Assembly (NCBI GenBank): GCA_015060045.1
Contig: SUZH01000001.1
Span: forward strand, 286,496 to 350,495
Source: Rikenellaceae bacterium
Lineage (GTDB): Bacteria; Bacteroidota; Bacteroidia; Bacteroidales; Rikenellaceae
Length of the DNA: 64,000 nucleotides
Direction: 5' to 3'
This document shows positions 1 to 8,001 of this stretch, in pieces. Numbering within the stretch: the first letter of the stretch is position 1; each line of letters begins with the position of its first letter. Under the pieces are notes generated by a model that ran no database searches, was not told the DNA's origin, and was given only the letters and a program-made list of their open reading frames with translations. Position numbers and translations under genes: made by a program.

Positions 1-274
1 AGCCCACGAGGAGCATGGAGGCCATCTCGTCGTGGGGCGTGATGACCGTCTGCGACGAGCGCACCATCATATAAACACCGAGGGCGATGAGCGCGACAAT
101 CGCCACCACCACGGGGGCGAAGAAGAGGCGGCGTTCACGGCGGAGCATCCGCTCCTGCTCACGCCTCACCTCGCGCATGATCTTCTCGGTCATAAAGGCC
201 GGCTCGCAGGGCTGCTTTCGAGCCTGCACCACACGGCGCAACTCGCTGTCGCTTATTGTTTTTCGGTTATCCAT
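1..274 (-). CDS. Partial small membrane protein, possible anti-sigma partner
   Basis: This reading frame begins at an ATG complementary to 272-274 and runs off the left edge, so only the first 91 residues are visible. Residues 1-48 are charged and cytoplasmic-looking (many R, E, K, Q). A hydrophobic segment follows at about 50-71 (FFAPVVVAIVALIALGVYMM), and the rest should be extracytoplasmic. The start overlaps the end of the upstream ECF sigma gene by 22 bp, a tight coupling typical of sigma/anti-sigma pairs. No zinc-finger anti-sigma motif (HxxxCxxC) is visible, so the anti-sigma role is inferred from position only. It could equally be an unrelated membrane protein of the same operon. Confidence 0.6.
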   Translation of the reverse strand, partial: MDNRKTISDSELRRVVQARKQPCEPAFMTEKIMREVRREQERMLRRERRLFFAPVVVAIVALIALGVYMMVRSSQTVITPHDEMASMLLVG

Positions 275-801
275 ACTCCTAATTTTTTGCGGATTCGGTG
301 CAGGCGCACCTTCGTATTGCTTTCTGTAAGCGAGAGGATTTCGCCACACTCGCTCAAGGGGCGGTTTTCGTAGTAGTGGAGCTGTATCAACGCCCGCTCG
401 TCGGGGTCAAGACGGTCGAGAGCCGCCCGAAGTGCCTGCTCCTGTGCTTCGCTGAGCTCCGTCAGCTCCCCATCATCCGAAAGCTCGGGCAGGCGCTCCG
501 CGCGGCCGAAGTCGAAGAGCGCGAAGCGGCGTTGTCGGCGTTTTACGGCCGTGAGCGCCGTGTTACAGGCGATGCGGTAGAGCCAGGTCGAGAAGGCACT
601 GCGCGAGCCATAGCTCGCCAGGTGCGTATAGGCCTTGAGGAAGATATCCTGTGTCAGCTCCTCGGCCTCCTCCCGCTGTCCCACAATGCCGACAACGAGG
701 GCAAAGATCGGGCGGCTGTACCGCTCGACTAAGGGGGCAAAGGCCTCGGCATCGCCCTCCAACACTTTGCGAATCAATCGCTGCTCGTCGTGGTGTGTCA
801 T
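253..801 (-). CDS. ECF-type RNA polymerase sigma factor
   Basis: The 182-residue protein has the two-domain layout of extracytoplasmic-function sigma-70 factors. Region 2 spans about residues 20-88, with the DNA-melting/core-binding stretch EELTQDIFLKAYTHL and the FSTWLYRIACN block. Region 4 spans about residues 125-175, with the helix-turn-helix stretch LSECGEILSLTESNTKVRLHR. Region 4 recognises the -35-type element. The length is normal for the family. The gene overlaps a small membrane-protein gene downstream, its probable regulator. A TAATTTTG element lies on the same strand at 837-844. The regulon cannot be read from the window. Confidence 0.92.
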   Translation of the reverse strand: MTHHDEQRLIRKVLEGDAEAFAPLVERYSRPIFALVVGIVGQREEAEELTQDIFLKAYTHLASYGSRSAFSTWLYRIACNTALTAVKRRQRRFALFDFGRAERLPELSDDGELTELSEAQEQALRAALDRLDPDERALIQLHYYENRPLSECGEILSLTESNTKVRLHRIRKKLGVWITEKQ

Positions 802-836
802 CTATCGAATTAGACCACCCAATGGCCGTTTGGTTA

Positions 837-844
837 CAAAATTA
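837..844 (-). promoter_or_regulatory. Bacteroidota -7 element upstream of the ECF sigma gene
   Basis: The minus strand reads TAATTTTG, a match to TAnnTTTG, 35 bp upstream of the sigma-factor ATG. The matching -33 element is not clear. It suggests housekeeping transcription rather than pure autoregulation. Confidence 0.5.
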
Positions 845-928
845 GCAAAAAAGTTGAAAAACGTCAGCTTCCCTTAGTCTCCTTTCGCCGCCTTTTCCGC
901 CCTTGTAGCTCATTCTTTATCAAATAAT

Positions 929-959
929 TTTGATTTTCCGATTCTTCGTTGTACTTTTG
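929..959 (+). promoter_or_regulatory. Promoter of rplY
   Basis: TTTG at 929-932 and TACTTTTG at 952-959 are separated by 19 nt, matching the Bacteroidota -33/-7 consensus. Transcription would start near 965, giving a leader of roughly 85 nt before the rplY ATG. The leader contains a small hairpin (CGATT/AATCG around 989-1003). Confidence 0.65.
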
Positions 960-1049
960 CACTCCCAAACAGACGGAACAGGGGTGCGATTCGTGGAAAT
1001 CGTACTGAAAACCGTCGGTGGTTTAACTTTTTAAACATTTTCATACACC

Positions 1050-1622
1050 ATGAAAACTATCGTTGTAAATGCCGTTGAGCGTAACGACTTCGGCAAGAAG
1101 GCAGCCAAGGCTGTTCGTCGCGAGGGTATGGTACCCTGCGTACTTTGTGGTAACGGTGAGACCGTAAACTTCACCATCGATCCCCGTGAGATCAAGGCCC
1201 TGATCTACACCCCCAACTCGTACATCGTTGAGTTCCACTTCGGCGAGAAGGTTGAGAAGGCCGTAATGCGTGAGGTACAGTGGCACCCCGTACGCGAGGA
1301 GCTGCTCCACGTTGAGTTCTTCCGCATCGCTGACGGTAAGCCCGTATCGGTAGCTGTTCCCGTTCGTCTGACGGGTAACGCCGAGGGTGTGAAGGTCGGT
1401 GGTAAGCTCGTGCTGTCGGCTCGCAAGGTGACCGTAAGCGCTCTGGCCGAGAATCTGCCCGATGAGATCGTTGTTGACGTAACGACGCTCGGTCTGGGTA
1501 AGACGATCTTCGTAGGCGACCTGAACATGGAGAACCTGAAGTTCGTGACGCCCGCTACGACCGCTGTCTGCGCCGTTCGCATGACCCGTGCTGCTCGTGG
1601 TGCTGCTGCCGCCGAGAAATAG
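1050..1622 (+). CDS. rplY: 50S ribosomal protein L25/general stress protein Ctc
   Basis: The 190-residue product is the long (CTC/TL5-type) form of ribosomal protein L25, which binds 5S rRNA in the central protuberance of the large subunit. Residues 1-90 form the L25 RNA-binding beta-barrel (GNDFGKKAAKAVRREG-like start, then VQWHPVREELLHVEFF). Residues about 95-180 form the TL5 C-terminal domain (LVLSARKVTVSALAENLPDEIVVDV). An Ala-rich tail ends the protein. The peptidyl-tRNA hydrolase gene follows after 12 bp, a widely conserved rplY-pth pair, so the two are likely co-transcribed from the promoter at 929-959. Confidence 0.96.
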   Translation: MKTIVVNAVERNDFGKKAAKAVRREGMVPCVLCGNGETVNFTIDPREIKALIYTPNSYIVEFHFGEKVEKAVMREVQWHPVREELLHVEFFRIADGKPVSVAVPVRLTGNAEGVKVGGKLVLSARKVTVSALAENLPDEIVVDVTTLGLGKTIFVGDLNMENLKFVTPATTAVCAVRMTRAARGAAAAEK

Positions 1623-1634
1623 TCTTAGCGCAGC

Positions 1635-2198
1635 ATGAAATACCTCATTGTTGGATTGGGAAACATCGGCGCCGAGTATGCCGATACCCGTCACAACATT
1701 GGATTCAGCGTGTTGGATGCCCTTGCCGGGGCGTCCAACACGTCGTTTTCGACCGTCCGTTACGGCGACATGGCCACGCTGCGTCATCGTGGTCGCACGG
1801 TGCTGCTCTTGAAGCCCTCGACCTACATGAACCTCTCGGGAAAGGCCGTGCGCTACTGGATGGAGCAGGAGAAGATCAAACCCGAAAATCTGCTCGTCAT
1901 TTCGGACGATATCGCCCTGCCGTTTGGTCAGTTGCGCCTGCGCCAGCAGGGGTCGGCCGGCGGCCACAACGGCCTGAAGAATATCGCCGAGCTCCTGGGC
2001 ACGGAGGCCTTCGCCCGCATGCGCTTCGGCGTGGGTGGCGACTTCCCGCGCGGCCACCAGGTCGATTATGTGCTGGGCAAGTGGTCGGACGAGGAGCTGA
2101 AGGCGATGCCCGAACGATTGAAAATCTTCGGCGATGCAATTCTTTCGTTTGTCGCGGTCGGTTGCTCGATGACGATGAACAACTTCAACAAGAAATAA
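1635..2198 (+). CDS. pth: Peptidyl-tRNA hydrolase
   Basis: This enzyme cleaves the ester bond of peptidyl-tRNAs released prematurely from ribosomes and so recycles tRNA. The 187-residue length is normal. The family signatures are all present: GLGNIG at the N-terminus with its Asn, the catalytic His in DTRHNIGF (about residue 20), the Asp in VISDDIALPFG (about residue 93), and SAGGHNGLKNI with the substrate-binding Asn. It sits 12 bp downstream of rplY and ends directly in a strong hairpin terminator. Confidence 0.97.
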   Translation: MKYLIVGLGNIGAEYADTRHNIGFSVLDALAGASNTSFSTVRYGDMATLRHRGRTVLLLKPSTYMNLSGKAVRYWMEQEKIKPENLLVISDDIALPFGQLRLRQQGSAGGHNGLKNIAELLGTEAFARMRFGVGGDFPRGHQVDYVLGKWSDEELKAMPERLKIFGDAILSFVAVGCSMTMNNFNKK

Positions 2199-2227
2199 AA
2201 AAGCGGTGATCACTCACCGCTTTTTTT
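2197..2227. terminator. Bidirectional terminator between pth and folC
   Basis: The stem GCGGTGA (2203-2209) pairs with TCACCGC (2214-2220) around a TCAC loop. It is flanked by A6 on the left and T7 on the right, so it can end pth on the plus strand and folC on the minus strand. Confidence 0.9.
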
Positions 2228-2248
2228 GTATCCTATCGGACCGATTGG

Positions 2249-3538
2249 CTACATCGCCTCGCCAACTACGTAGGTTGAGCCACCGATGAAGATCAGATCC
2301 TTCTCGCCGGCCAGCGTGCGGGCATACTCGACCGCCTCCTTGACCGAGGGAACCACCTCGCCCTGCAGGCCGTAGATGGCCGCCTTCGCGCGAAGTTCCT
2401 CGGCGGGAATGGCGCGCTCGGATTGTGCCGCCGTGAAGATGTAGTGCGCCTCCTTCGGCAGCAGGGGCAGGATATGGGCCAAATCCTTGTCGCGCACGAA
2501 ACCAACGACGCAGAAGAGCTTGTCGTGCGGTGTGGCGGCAATCTGCTCGCTGACGTAGCGAATACCGTGGGCGTTGTGGCCCGTGTCGCAGATCATGAGG
2601 GGATTTTCGCCCAACTTCTGCCAACGGCCCATGAGCGAGGTCTCCTTCGAGGCGGTACGCATACCCTCCATAAAGGCGCGACGCGAGATGGTCAGCGGAG
2701 TCGATTCGTGGAGATAATCCGTCACGGCAGCAACCGTGACGACATTCTTCTGCTGGTAGTGACCCATCAGATCGAGGTGAACGTCGTAGAGATATTCGTC
2801 GCGCAGACGACGCAACGAAAGACGCTGCTCACCCGCCTCATCGTGGTGCTCCTCACAGACAAACTCCTGCTCGGCATAGATCACGCGCGAACGATTTTGG
2901 GCGCCCAACTCCTCGATGACGTGGCACCAACGGCTATCCTTCTCGCCGATGACCACCGGAATACTCTTCTTGATGATGCCACCCTTCTCCATGGCAATCT
3001 TCGGCAGCGTGTCACCCAGAAGGGCGGTATGCTCCAGACCGATGTTGGTGATGATGCTCACGACGGGCAAGATGACATTCGTGGCATCGAGTCGGCCACC
3101 GAGACCGGTCTCGATAACGGCCACCTCCACATCGCTTTGGGCAAAGTAGTCGAAGGCCAGTGCGGCAGTCATCTCAAAGAACGATAGCTTCAGGTCGATC
3201 ATCTTCTCGCGATACTTATCGACGAAATTGACCACCTTCTGTTTGGGAATCATCTCGCCATCGACGCGGATGCGCTCACGGAAATCCTTCAGGTGGGGTG
3301 AGGTGAAGAGTCCGGTGCGGTAGCCGGCCTGCTCCAAGACCGAAGCCAGCATGTGCGAAACGGAGCCTTTGCCGTTCGTGCCGGCTACGTGGATCGTGAA
3401 GAAGTTGCGCTGCGGGTTACCCAGCACGCGGCAAAACTCACTGATACGCTCCAGGCCGGGCTTGTAGGCTGAGCCTCCCTTCTGCTCAAATGCAGGGAGT
3501 TGCTGGAACAAAAACTCGAGTGTTTGGGTGTAATTCAT
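2249..3538 (-). CDS. folC: Bifunctional folylpolyglutamate synthase/dihydrofolate synthase
   Basis: The 429-residue Mur-ligase-family enzyme adds glutamate to dihydropteroate/folate in the cytoplasm, using ATP. The ATP-binding loop HVAGTNGKGSVSHML lies near residue 50. The SPHLKDFRERIRV block (folate binding) follows near residue 80. The ETGLGGRLDATN motif near 143 and a late CDTGHNAHG motif near 315 (usually D(C)GAHN) are both family signatures. The next minus-strand gene upstream is lnt, 17 bp away, so the two may share a transcript. The terminator at 2197-2227 closes it. Confidence 0.95.
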   Translation of the reverse strand: MNYTQTLEFLFQQLPAFEQKGGSAYKPGLERISEFCRVLGNPQRNFFTIHVAGTNGKGSVSHMLASVLEQAGYRTGLFTSPHLKDFRERIRVDGEMIPKQKVVNFVDKYREKMIDLKLSFFEMTAALAFDYFAQSDVEVAVIETGLGGRLDATNVILPVVSIITNIGLEHTALLGDTLPKIAMEKGGIIKKSIPVVIGEKDSRWCHVIEELGAQNRSRVIYAEQEFVCEEHHDEAGEQRLSLRRLRDEYLYDVHLDLMGHYQQKNVVTVAAVTDYLHESTPLTISRRAFMEGMRTASKETSLMGRWQKLGENPLMICDTGHNAHGIRYVSEQIAATPHDKLFCVVGFVRDKDLAHILPLLPKEAHYIFTAAQSERAIPAEELRAKAAIYGLQGEVVPSVKEAVEYARTLAGEKDLIFIGGSTYVVGEAM

Positions 3539-3555
3539 AATATGGTACGGGATTA

Positions 3556-5136
3556 TTAGTCAATCAGGTAATTACGGCGCTTGACCCGGTAGGCAATGTA
3601 GTAGAGCACACAGAGCAGCATCACGTACTTGGCAATGCGTCCCAGGTAGTCGCCATAGCGGGTGTAGAGGGTCTGCTCACGGTTCAGCGTCACCTCCTCG
3701 GTCAATACGCCGCGCTCCTCCCAGCCGAGCGTCGAGCTGACGTCGCCACGCGGCGAGATAAAGCCCGAACGGCCCGTGTTGGCCGAGCGTATGACGGCGC
3801 GACGATGCTCGATGGCACGCAGGCGCGAAATCGAGAAGAGGTGCTCGAAGCCCGGGGTGTTGCCCCACCAACCGTCGTTGGAGAGGATGGCAGTCAACTC
3901 GGCACCTCGACGCACGTGGTCGCCAAAGAATTGACCATACACACCTTCGTAGCAGATGGCCGGTGCGATGCGTGTCGAGCCATGCTCAAAGGCCGAGCCA
4001 TGTTTGCCGATACCGATCTGTCCCACTACGCCACCAAGGTCGATCACCAGGAAATCCATCAGGCGGAAGACCCACGTCGGGGTGTTCTCTACGCCGATGA
4101 CAAGTTTGCCTTTGTGGTGGATTTGTACGCGCGAGGTGGTGTCAAGACCGACGGCCGTATTGAAATTGTCGTAACTTCCGCGGCTGCCGCGAATCGGTCG
4201 AGCCGTCTCGCTGGCAAGGCCGGGCTGGTAGTAACGGCGGGTATTGGCACCCGTGAGCAGCATTGCTTCAGGGTGGTTTGTGCGTAGTTCGTTACGCAGT
4301 GTCTGCCACACCTCCGACTCCTGATCGTTGAGCATTTCGGAGAGCGTCGGCTCCCAGTAATAGCCCGGCACGGCGGTCTCAGGCAGGAGGATGAAATCCA
4401 CGCCTTCGGGTACTTCGCCCAAGAGATCAAAGATGTTGCGGAGCTGGTACTCCTGCGTATTGGCGAACTTTTCGTAGCAGTCGATGTTGGGCTGGATGGT
4501 GCTGACGGTGACCTTTTCGGCCGAGGGCTCCTCGTAGCCGAGCCACATGCCGAGCGAAATGCAGATCGGCAAAAGCAGACTCACGGCAGCTGCCACGATC
4601 TTGCGCGTGGTGCGTGTGCGGATTGCCTCGAAAATAAAGAGGTTCGCCACCAATACCCACAACGAGCCGCCCATGACACCCGTCCACTCGTACCACTGCA
4701 CGGCCCACACGTCGTGCGAGAATCCGTTGCCGAGTATGAGCCACGGCCACGAGAAGTCGCTATAGGTGTACCAATACTCGGTGGCGATCCAGGCTGCCAC
4801 GAGGGTCGTATAGGCCAACGCTTTCGTGGCCTTCTTTACGATCGTGTGGTAGAGCATGAAGGCCAAGAGGTTGTAGAAGGTCGAAAAAAGGGTGGCTGCG
4901 ATAGGTCCGATGGGGGTGGCATTCCAGATCCACCAGATAGTGGCGGCATTCCATAAAACAAAGACGATCAGTGCTTTGCGGAACATACTCCACCAGCCGC
5001 GGCGCGAATTTTCGGCGCGATCGCTCATGATGAGGAGTGGCACAAAGGCGATGGGCAGCGTAAGGCCCGATAATCCCAGCCATCCCACCGAAAGCAGGAC
5101 AACCGACAACAGCATAAGGGCCAAATCACGCTTCAT
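3556..5136 (-). CDS. lnt: Apolipoprotein N-acyltransferase
   Basis: Lnt transfers the third acyl chain to the N-terminal cysteine of lipoproteins in the inner membrane. The first half is made of hydrophobic helices. The second half is a periplasmic nitrilase-fold domain with the catalytic triad visible: Glu in ILLPETAVPGYYW, Lys in HHKGKLVIG and Cys in APAICYEGVYG. I chose the ATG at 5134-5136 (MKRDLALML, 526 residues). A longer reading to 5229 would add 31 residues and would have to start upstream of the -7 promoter element at 5142-5149. folC follows after 17 bp. Confidence 0.93.
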   Translation of the reverse strand: MKRDLALMLLSVVLLSVGWLGLSGLTLPIAFVPLLIMSDRAENSRRGWWSMFRKALIVFVLWNAATIWWIWNATPIGPIAATLFSTFYNLLAFMLYHTIVKKATKALAYTTLVAAWIATEYWYTYSDFSWPWLILGNGFSHDVWAVQWYEWTGVMGGSLWVLVANLFIFEAIRTRTTRKIVAAAVSLLLPICISLGMWLGYEEPSAEKVTVSTIQPNIDCYEKFANTQEYQLRNIFDLLGEVPEGVDFILLPETAVPGYYWEPTLSEMLNDQESEVWQTLRNELRTNHPEAMLLTGANTRRYYQPGLASETARPIRGSRGSYDNFNTAVGLDTTSRVQIHHKGKLVIGVENTPTWVFRLMDFLVIDLGGVVGQIGIGKHGSAFEHGSTRIAPAICYEGVYGQFFGDHVRRGAELTAILSNDGWWGNTPGFEHLFSISRLRAIEHRRAVIRSANTGRSGFISPRGDVSSTLGWEERGVLTEEVTLNREQTLYTRYGDYLGRIAKYVMLLCVLYYIAYRVKRRNYLID

Positions 5137-5141
5137 AAACA

Positions 5142-5149
5142 CAAAAATA
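5142..5149 (-). promoter_or_regulatory. -7 element of lnt, only 5 nt from the start codon
   Basis: The minus strand reads TATTTTTG (TAnnTTTG) and is followed by only GTTTA before the lnt ATG. Transcription from it should begin at or within a few nt of the ATG, so the mRNA would be leaderless or nearly so. Confidence 0.55.
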
Positions 5150-5293
5150 GTCAAAGAAATAGAAATAACCGCAATTTTCTTATAAAATTGCGTGGGGCGG
5201 GTGGTTTCCGTAGAAAAGATATGGTGCATTCTCGATTTTTTTGTAAATTAGCACCAATTTGGGTGCGTGTGTGCCCTTCAAACCAACCAAACC

Positions 5294-6349
5294 ATGAAAA
5301 AACTCTGCTCAACCCAGCTCCCCGTCGATGTGGTTTTTCACCCCTCGTGGTGGAACAAACATGTAGGTATCGTCTTTGACGAAGATTTCTTTTACGATCC
5401 GCGTCGTCGTGTGAGCGATGAACAATTGATGGAGAAGACCCTCTACGAGCGTTTCGGCGATTGCGGCTTGGGACTGCACCATGCCGAGGAGCGCCCCGAG
5501 ATCGGAGCCGTGCACCTGGCGGCGGGTTATCTCTTGTCGGAGATGTTGGGTTGTGAGATTGAGTATGGTGCCAATACGGCTCCGCAGGTGATTTGTGCCC
5601 ACCGCGAGGAGCTGACAATCGACGAAGAGGCCCCCTTCCGTTCGCCTGCCTTCAAACGCCTGCAGAGGCTCATCGAGCAGCTCAAGGCTAAGTATGGCTA
5701 TGTCACGGGTGATATCAATTGGGGCGGTGTGCTCAATTTGGCGCTCGACCTTAAGGGCGAGTCGGTGTTGATGGATATGATGCTCGATCCCGAGGCTACG
5801 AAGGCCTACTTCGCTCAGATCGGCCGCGTCGTGGAGCGTTTCTTTAACTACATCCGTAGCGAAACGGGTACGACCTCGATTTCGGTAAACCGTATTGCCC
5901 GCCTCTTGGATGAGCCGCTCTACCTCCATTCGGAGTGTACCCACACGATGATCTCGGAGTTCGACTATGAGGATCAGTTGCTGCCGATCGACATCGCCTG
6001 GAGCGAAAAGTACCAGCCCTATGGCATCCACTACTGCGGCAAGGATCCCCACCGCCATGCGGCGCAGTTTGCCCAGATCAAAAACCTCTCGTTCCTCGAC
6101 CTGGGTTGGGGTGGCGATGTGGCAGCGTTGCGTGAGATGCTGCCCGAGACCTTCTTCTCGCTCAGACTGAATCCCGTGGAGATCGGTGGCTACTCGTCGG
6201 AGGAGTTGCGCGAGATCATCACGACCCGCGTCAAGGCGTCGGGCGACCTCTATAAAACGGGTATCTGCTGCGTCAACATGGACGACACGATTACGGACGC
6301 AAGAGTGAAAGAGATTTATCAAATCGCTGAAGAGTTAAAAACGAAATAG
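5294..6349 (+). CDS. Uroporphyrinogen decarboxylase/MtaA-fold protein (first of a pair)
   Basis: The 351-residue product belongs to the UroD superfamily, a TIM barrel that includes true UroD and the zinc-dependent cobalamin:thiol methyltransferases (MtaA, CmuA). It lacks the N-terminal RQAGR-type substrate motif of true UroD. Instead it carries a His-x-Cys motif (IHYCGKDPH near residue 245) and later cysteines (GICCVNMDD near 330), the zinc-ligand pattern of the methyltransferase branch. I start it at the ATG at 5294; an upstream in-frame ATG at 5267 would add nine residues. The next gene is a paralogue 2 bp downstream. The substrate is unknown. Confidence 0.75.
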   Translation: MKKLCSTQLPVDVVFHPSWWNKHVGIVFDEDFFYDPRRRVSDEQLMEKTLYERFGDCGLGLHHAEERPEIGAVHLAAGYLLSEMLGCEIEYGANTAPQVICAHREELTIDEEAPFRSPAFKRLQRLIEQLKAKYGYVTGDINWGGVLNLALDLKGESVLMDMMLDPEATKAYFAQIGRVVERFFNYIRSETGTTSISVNRIARLLDEPLYLHSECTHTMISEFDYEDQLLPIDIAWSEKYQPYGIHYCGKDPHRHAAQFAQIKNLSFLDLGWGGDVAALREMLPETFFSLRLNPVEIGGYSSEELREIITTRVKASGDLYKTGICCVNMDDTITDARVKEIYQIAEELKTK

Positions 6350-6351
6350 CT

Positions 6352-7485
6352 ATGGCAAAGAAAGATACATTCAATACCTCGTTGGCCGATTCGCAGGCTA
6401 CGCACGTAGAGCCGATCGCGCCCGAAAAATTTGACCGTGTCCGTTATGCGGAGTATGCCGCCAAGCTCGATGAGCGTTGCAAGGCCTTCTGGGAGGCCGA
6501 TGAGGGCGTCTTGGTCTATCGTCGCATGCGTGTCAAGGAGGTCTTTGCCGAGGATTGCCGCGATCAGGAGAAGTCGCTTGCCTGGCAGCTCGGTGCGCTC
6601 GATGCCTCGATGCAGTTTGAGGCCGATGTACCCAACTTCCTCGAGCCGTGGTATGGTCTCGGTACGGTGGCGGCTGCCTATGGTTTTGGCTACCGATGGG
6701 AGCCGGGACAGGCACCTGCCGTAGATGGTAAATTCATTACGACAGCCGACCTGGTGGCTGCCCCCTATAAACCCGTAGCCGAGACGGAGGTGGGTCGTCA
6801 TACGCTCCAGATGGTGGAGTACTTCCTGGATAAGACGAAGGGTGAGATTCCGATGTCGTATTGTGATGTGCAGTCGCCGCTCAACACCTTGAGTAACATC
6901 ATCGACTCGAACTCTTTCTACCTCGATCTGATGCTCGATCCCGAGTCGATCGAGACGGCCATGACGCGTACGGCCGACCTGTTGATCGACTTCACGGAGG
7001 CGCAACGTCAGTTGATCGGTAGTGCCCTTGTAAAACCGGGTCACGGCTTCGCTTCGAGCCGTATGTTCGACGGTCTGGGCATGAGTGACGACACGGTAAC
7101 GATGCTCTCGGACGACCTCTACTTCCCGCTTTGCGTGCCTGCCATGCAGCGCGTGGGCGATCGCTTTGGCGGTACGGTCTTCCACTCGTGTGGTAATTGG
7201 TCGCAGAAGAAGGAGCAGATTGCCCGCATCGCAGGCCTTCGCATGGCCGATGGTGCCTTCTCGCTTGCTACCGACCCGGGAGCCAACCCCACCGAGGGCT
7301 TCGCCGATGCCTTCGCCGGCACGGGCGCGGTGCTCAACGCCCGCATCGTGGGTGATGTGGAGCTGGTCGAAGAGAAGGTGCGTTCGCTCTGGCGCAAGGG
7401 AATGAAACTGATTGTGGTGACCTACGCCGAGACCCCCGAGGAGCAGGCTGAGATCTACCGCAAGATTCACGAAATCTGCCGCTAA
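6352..7485 (+). CDS. Uroporphyrinogen decarboxylase/MtaA-fold protein (second of a pair)
   Basis: The 377-residue protein is in the same superfamily as its upstream neighbour and begins 2 bp after it. The barrel includes DVQSPLNTLSNIIDSNSFYLDLMLDPE near residue 168, parallel to the neighbour's DINWGGVLNLALDLKGES. A conserved FHSCGNWSQKK stretch near residue 280 supplies His-x-Cys zinc ligands, and a Cys is the second-last residue. These features point to a zinc-dependent methyl-transfer enzyme or a sugar-related member of the superfamily rather than heme synthesis. No corrinoid protein gene is visible nearby, so the partner is unknown. Confidence 0.75.
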   Translation: MAKKDTFNTSLADSQATHVEPIAPEKFDRVRYAEYAAKLDERCKAFWEADEGVLVYRRMRVKEVFAEDCRDQEKSLAWQLGALDASMQFEADVPNFLEPWYGLGTVAAAYGFGYRWEPGQAPAVDGKFITTADLVAAPYKPVAETEVGRHTLQMVEYFLDKTKGEIPMSYCDVQSPLNTLSNIIDSNSFYLDLMLDPESIETAMTRTADLLIDFTEAQRQLIGSALVKPGHGFASSRMFDGLGMSDDTVTMLSDDLYFPLCVPAMQRVGDRFGGTVFHSCGNWSQKKEQIARIAGLRMADGAFSLATDPGANPTEGFADAFAGTGAVLNARIVGDVELVEEKVRSLWRKGMKLIVVTYAETPEEQAEIYRKIHEICR

Positions 7486-7491
7486 ACGAGG

Positions 7492-7983
7492 ATGGCTGCA
7501 AAGATCGAAAAGACCAACGCCGCGCGCTTGTTGGATCGCGCCAAGATCGGTTACGAACTCGTCCCCTATCGGGTCGATGAGAACGATCTGGCCGCTACGC
7601 ACGTCGCCGAGGAGCTGGGCGAGGATATCGAGCAGGTCTTTAAGACGCTGGTTCTGAAGGGGGATCGCAACGGTCACTTTGTCTGCGTCATCCCGGGCGA
7701 TCGGGAGGTCGATCTGAAGAAGGCGGCGCGACTCTCGGGCAATAAGAGTGCCCAGCTGATTCCGATGAAGGAGCTGCTGCCCACGACGGGTTACATCCGT
7801 GGCGGATGCACCCCGATCGGGATGAAAAAACGCTTCCCGACCTTCATCCATGAAACGTGCGAAGGGTTCGAGTTTATCTTTATTTCGGCCGGAGTACGCG
7901 GTTTGCAACTGAAACTTTCGCCGCAGGATCTGGTTCGTTATACCGAGGCAACAGTGGCCGATCTGATCTGTGAGAACGAATAA
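7492..7983 (+). CDS. ybaK: Cys-tRNA(Pro)/Cys-tRNA(Cys) deacylase, YbaK family
   Basis: The 163-residue protein matches the YbaK/EbsC branch of the aminoacyl-tRNA editing domain, which hydrolyses mischarged Cys-tRNA(Pro). The family landmarks are visible: LDRAKIGYELVPY near the start, VFKTLVLKGDRNGHFVCVIPGDREVDLKKAA in the middle (with the catalytic Lys in FKTLV), and GYIRGGCTPIGMKK(R)FPTFIHE, the GxxSPxG-like loop. It starts 6 bp after the second UroD-fold gene and precedes the fucP-like gene by 18 bp, so the four genes may form one transcript. Confidence 0.9.
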   Translation: MAAKIEKTNAARLLDRAKIGYELVPYRVDENDLAATHVAEELGEDIEQVFKTLVLKGDRNGHFVCVIPGDREVDLKKAARLSGNKSAQLIPMKELLPTTGYIRGGCTPIGMKKRFPTFIHETCEGFEFIFISAGVRGLQLKLSPQDLVRYTEATVADLICENE

Positions 7984-8001
7984 AAACTAAATAACTAACC
8001 T

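Noticed and set aside
1041..2213. 390-residue open frame on the minus strand
   Set aside because: Antisense to rplY and pth.
5294..7485. Calling the UroD-fold pair hemE
   Set aside because: They lack UroD substrate residues and carry HxC zinc-ligand motifs of another branch.
6319..7908. 529-residue open frame on the minus strand
   Set aside because: Antisense to the second UroD-fold gene and ybaK, both of which have clear motifs on the plus strand.
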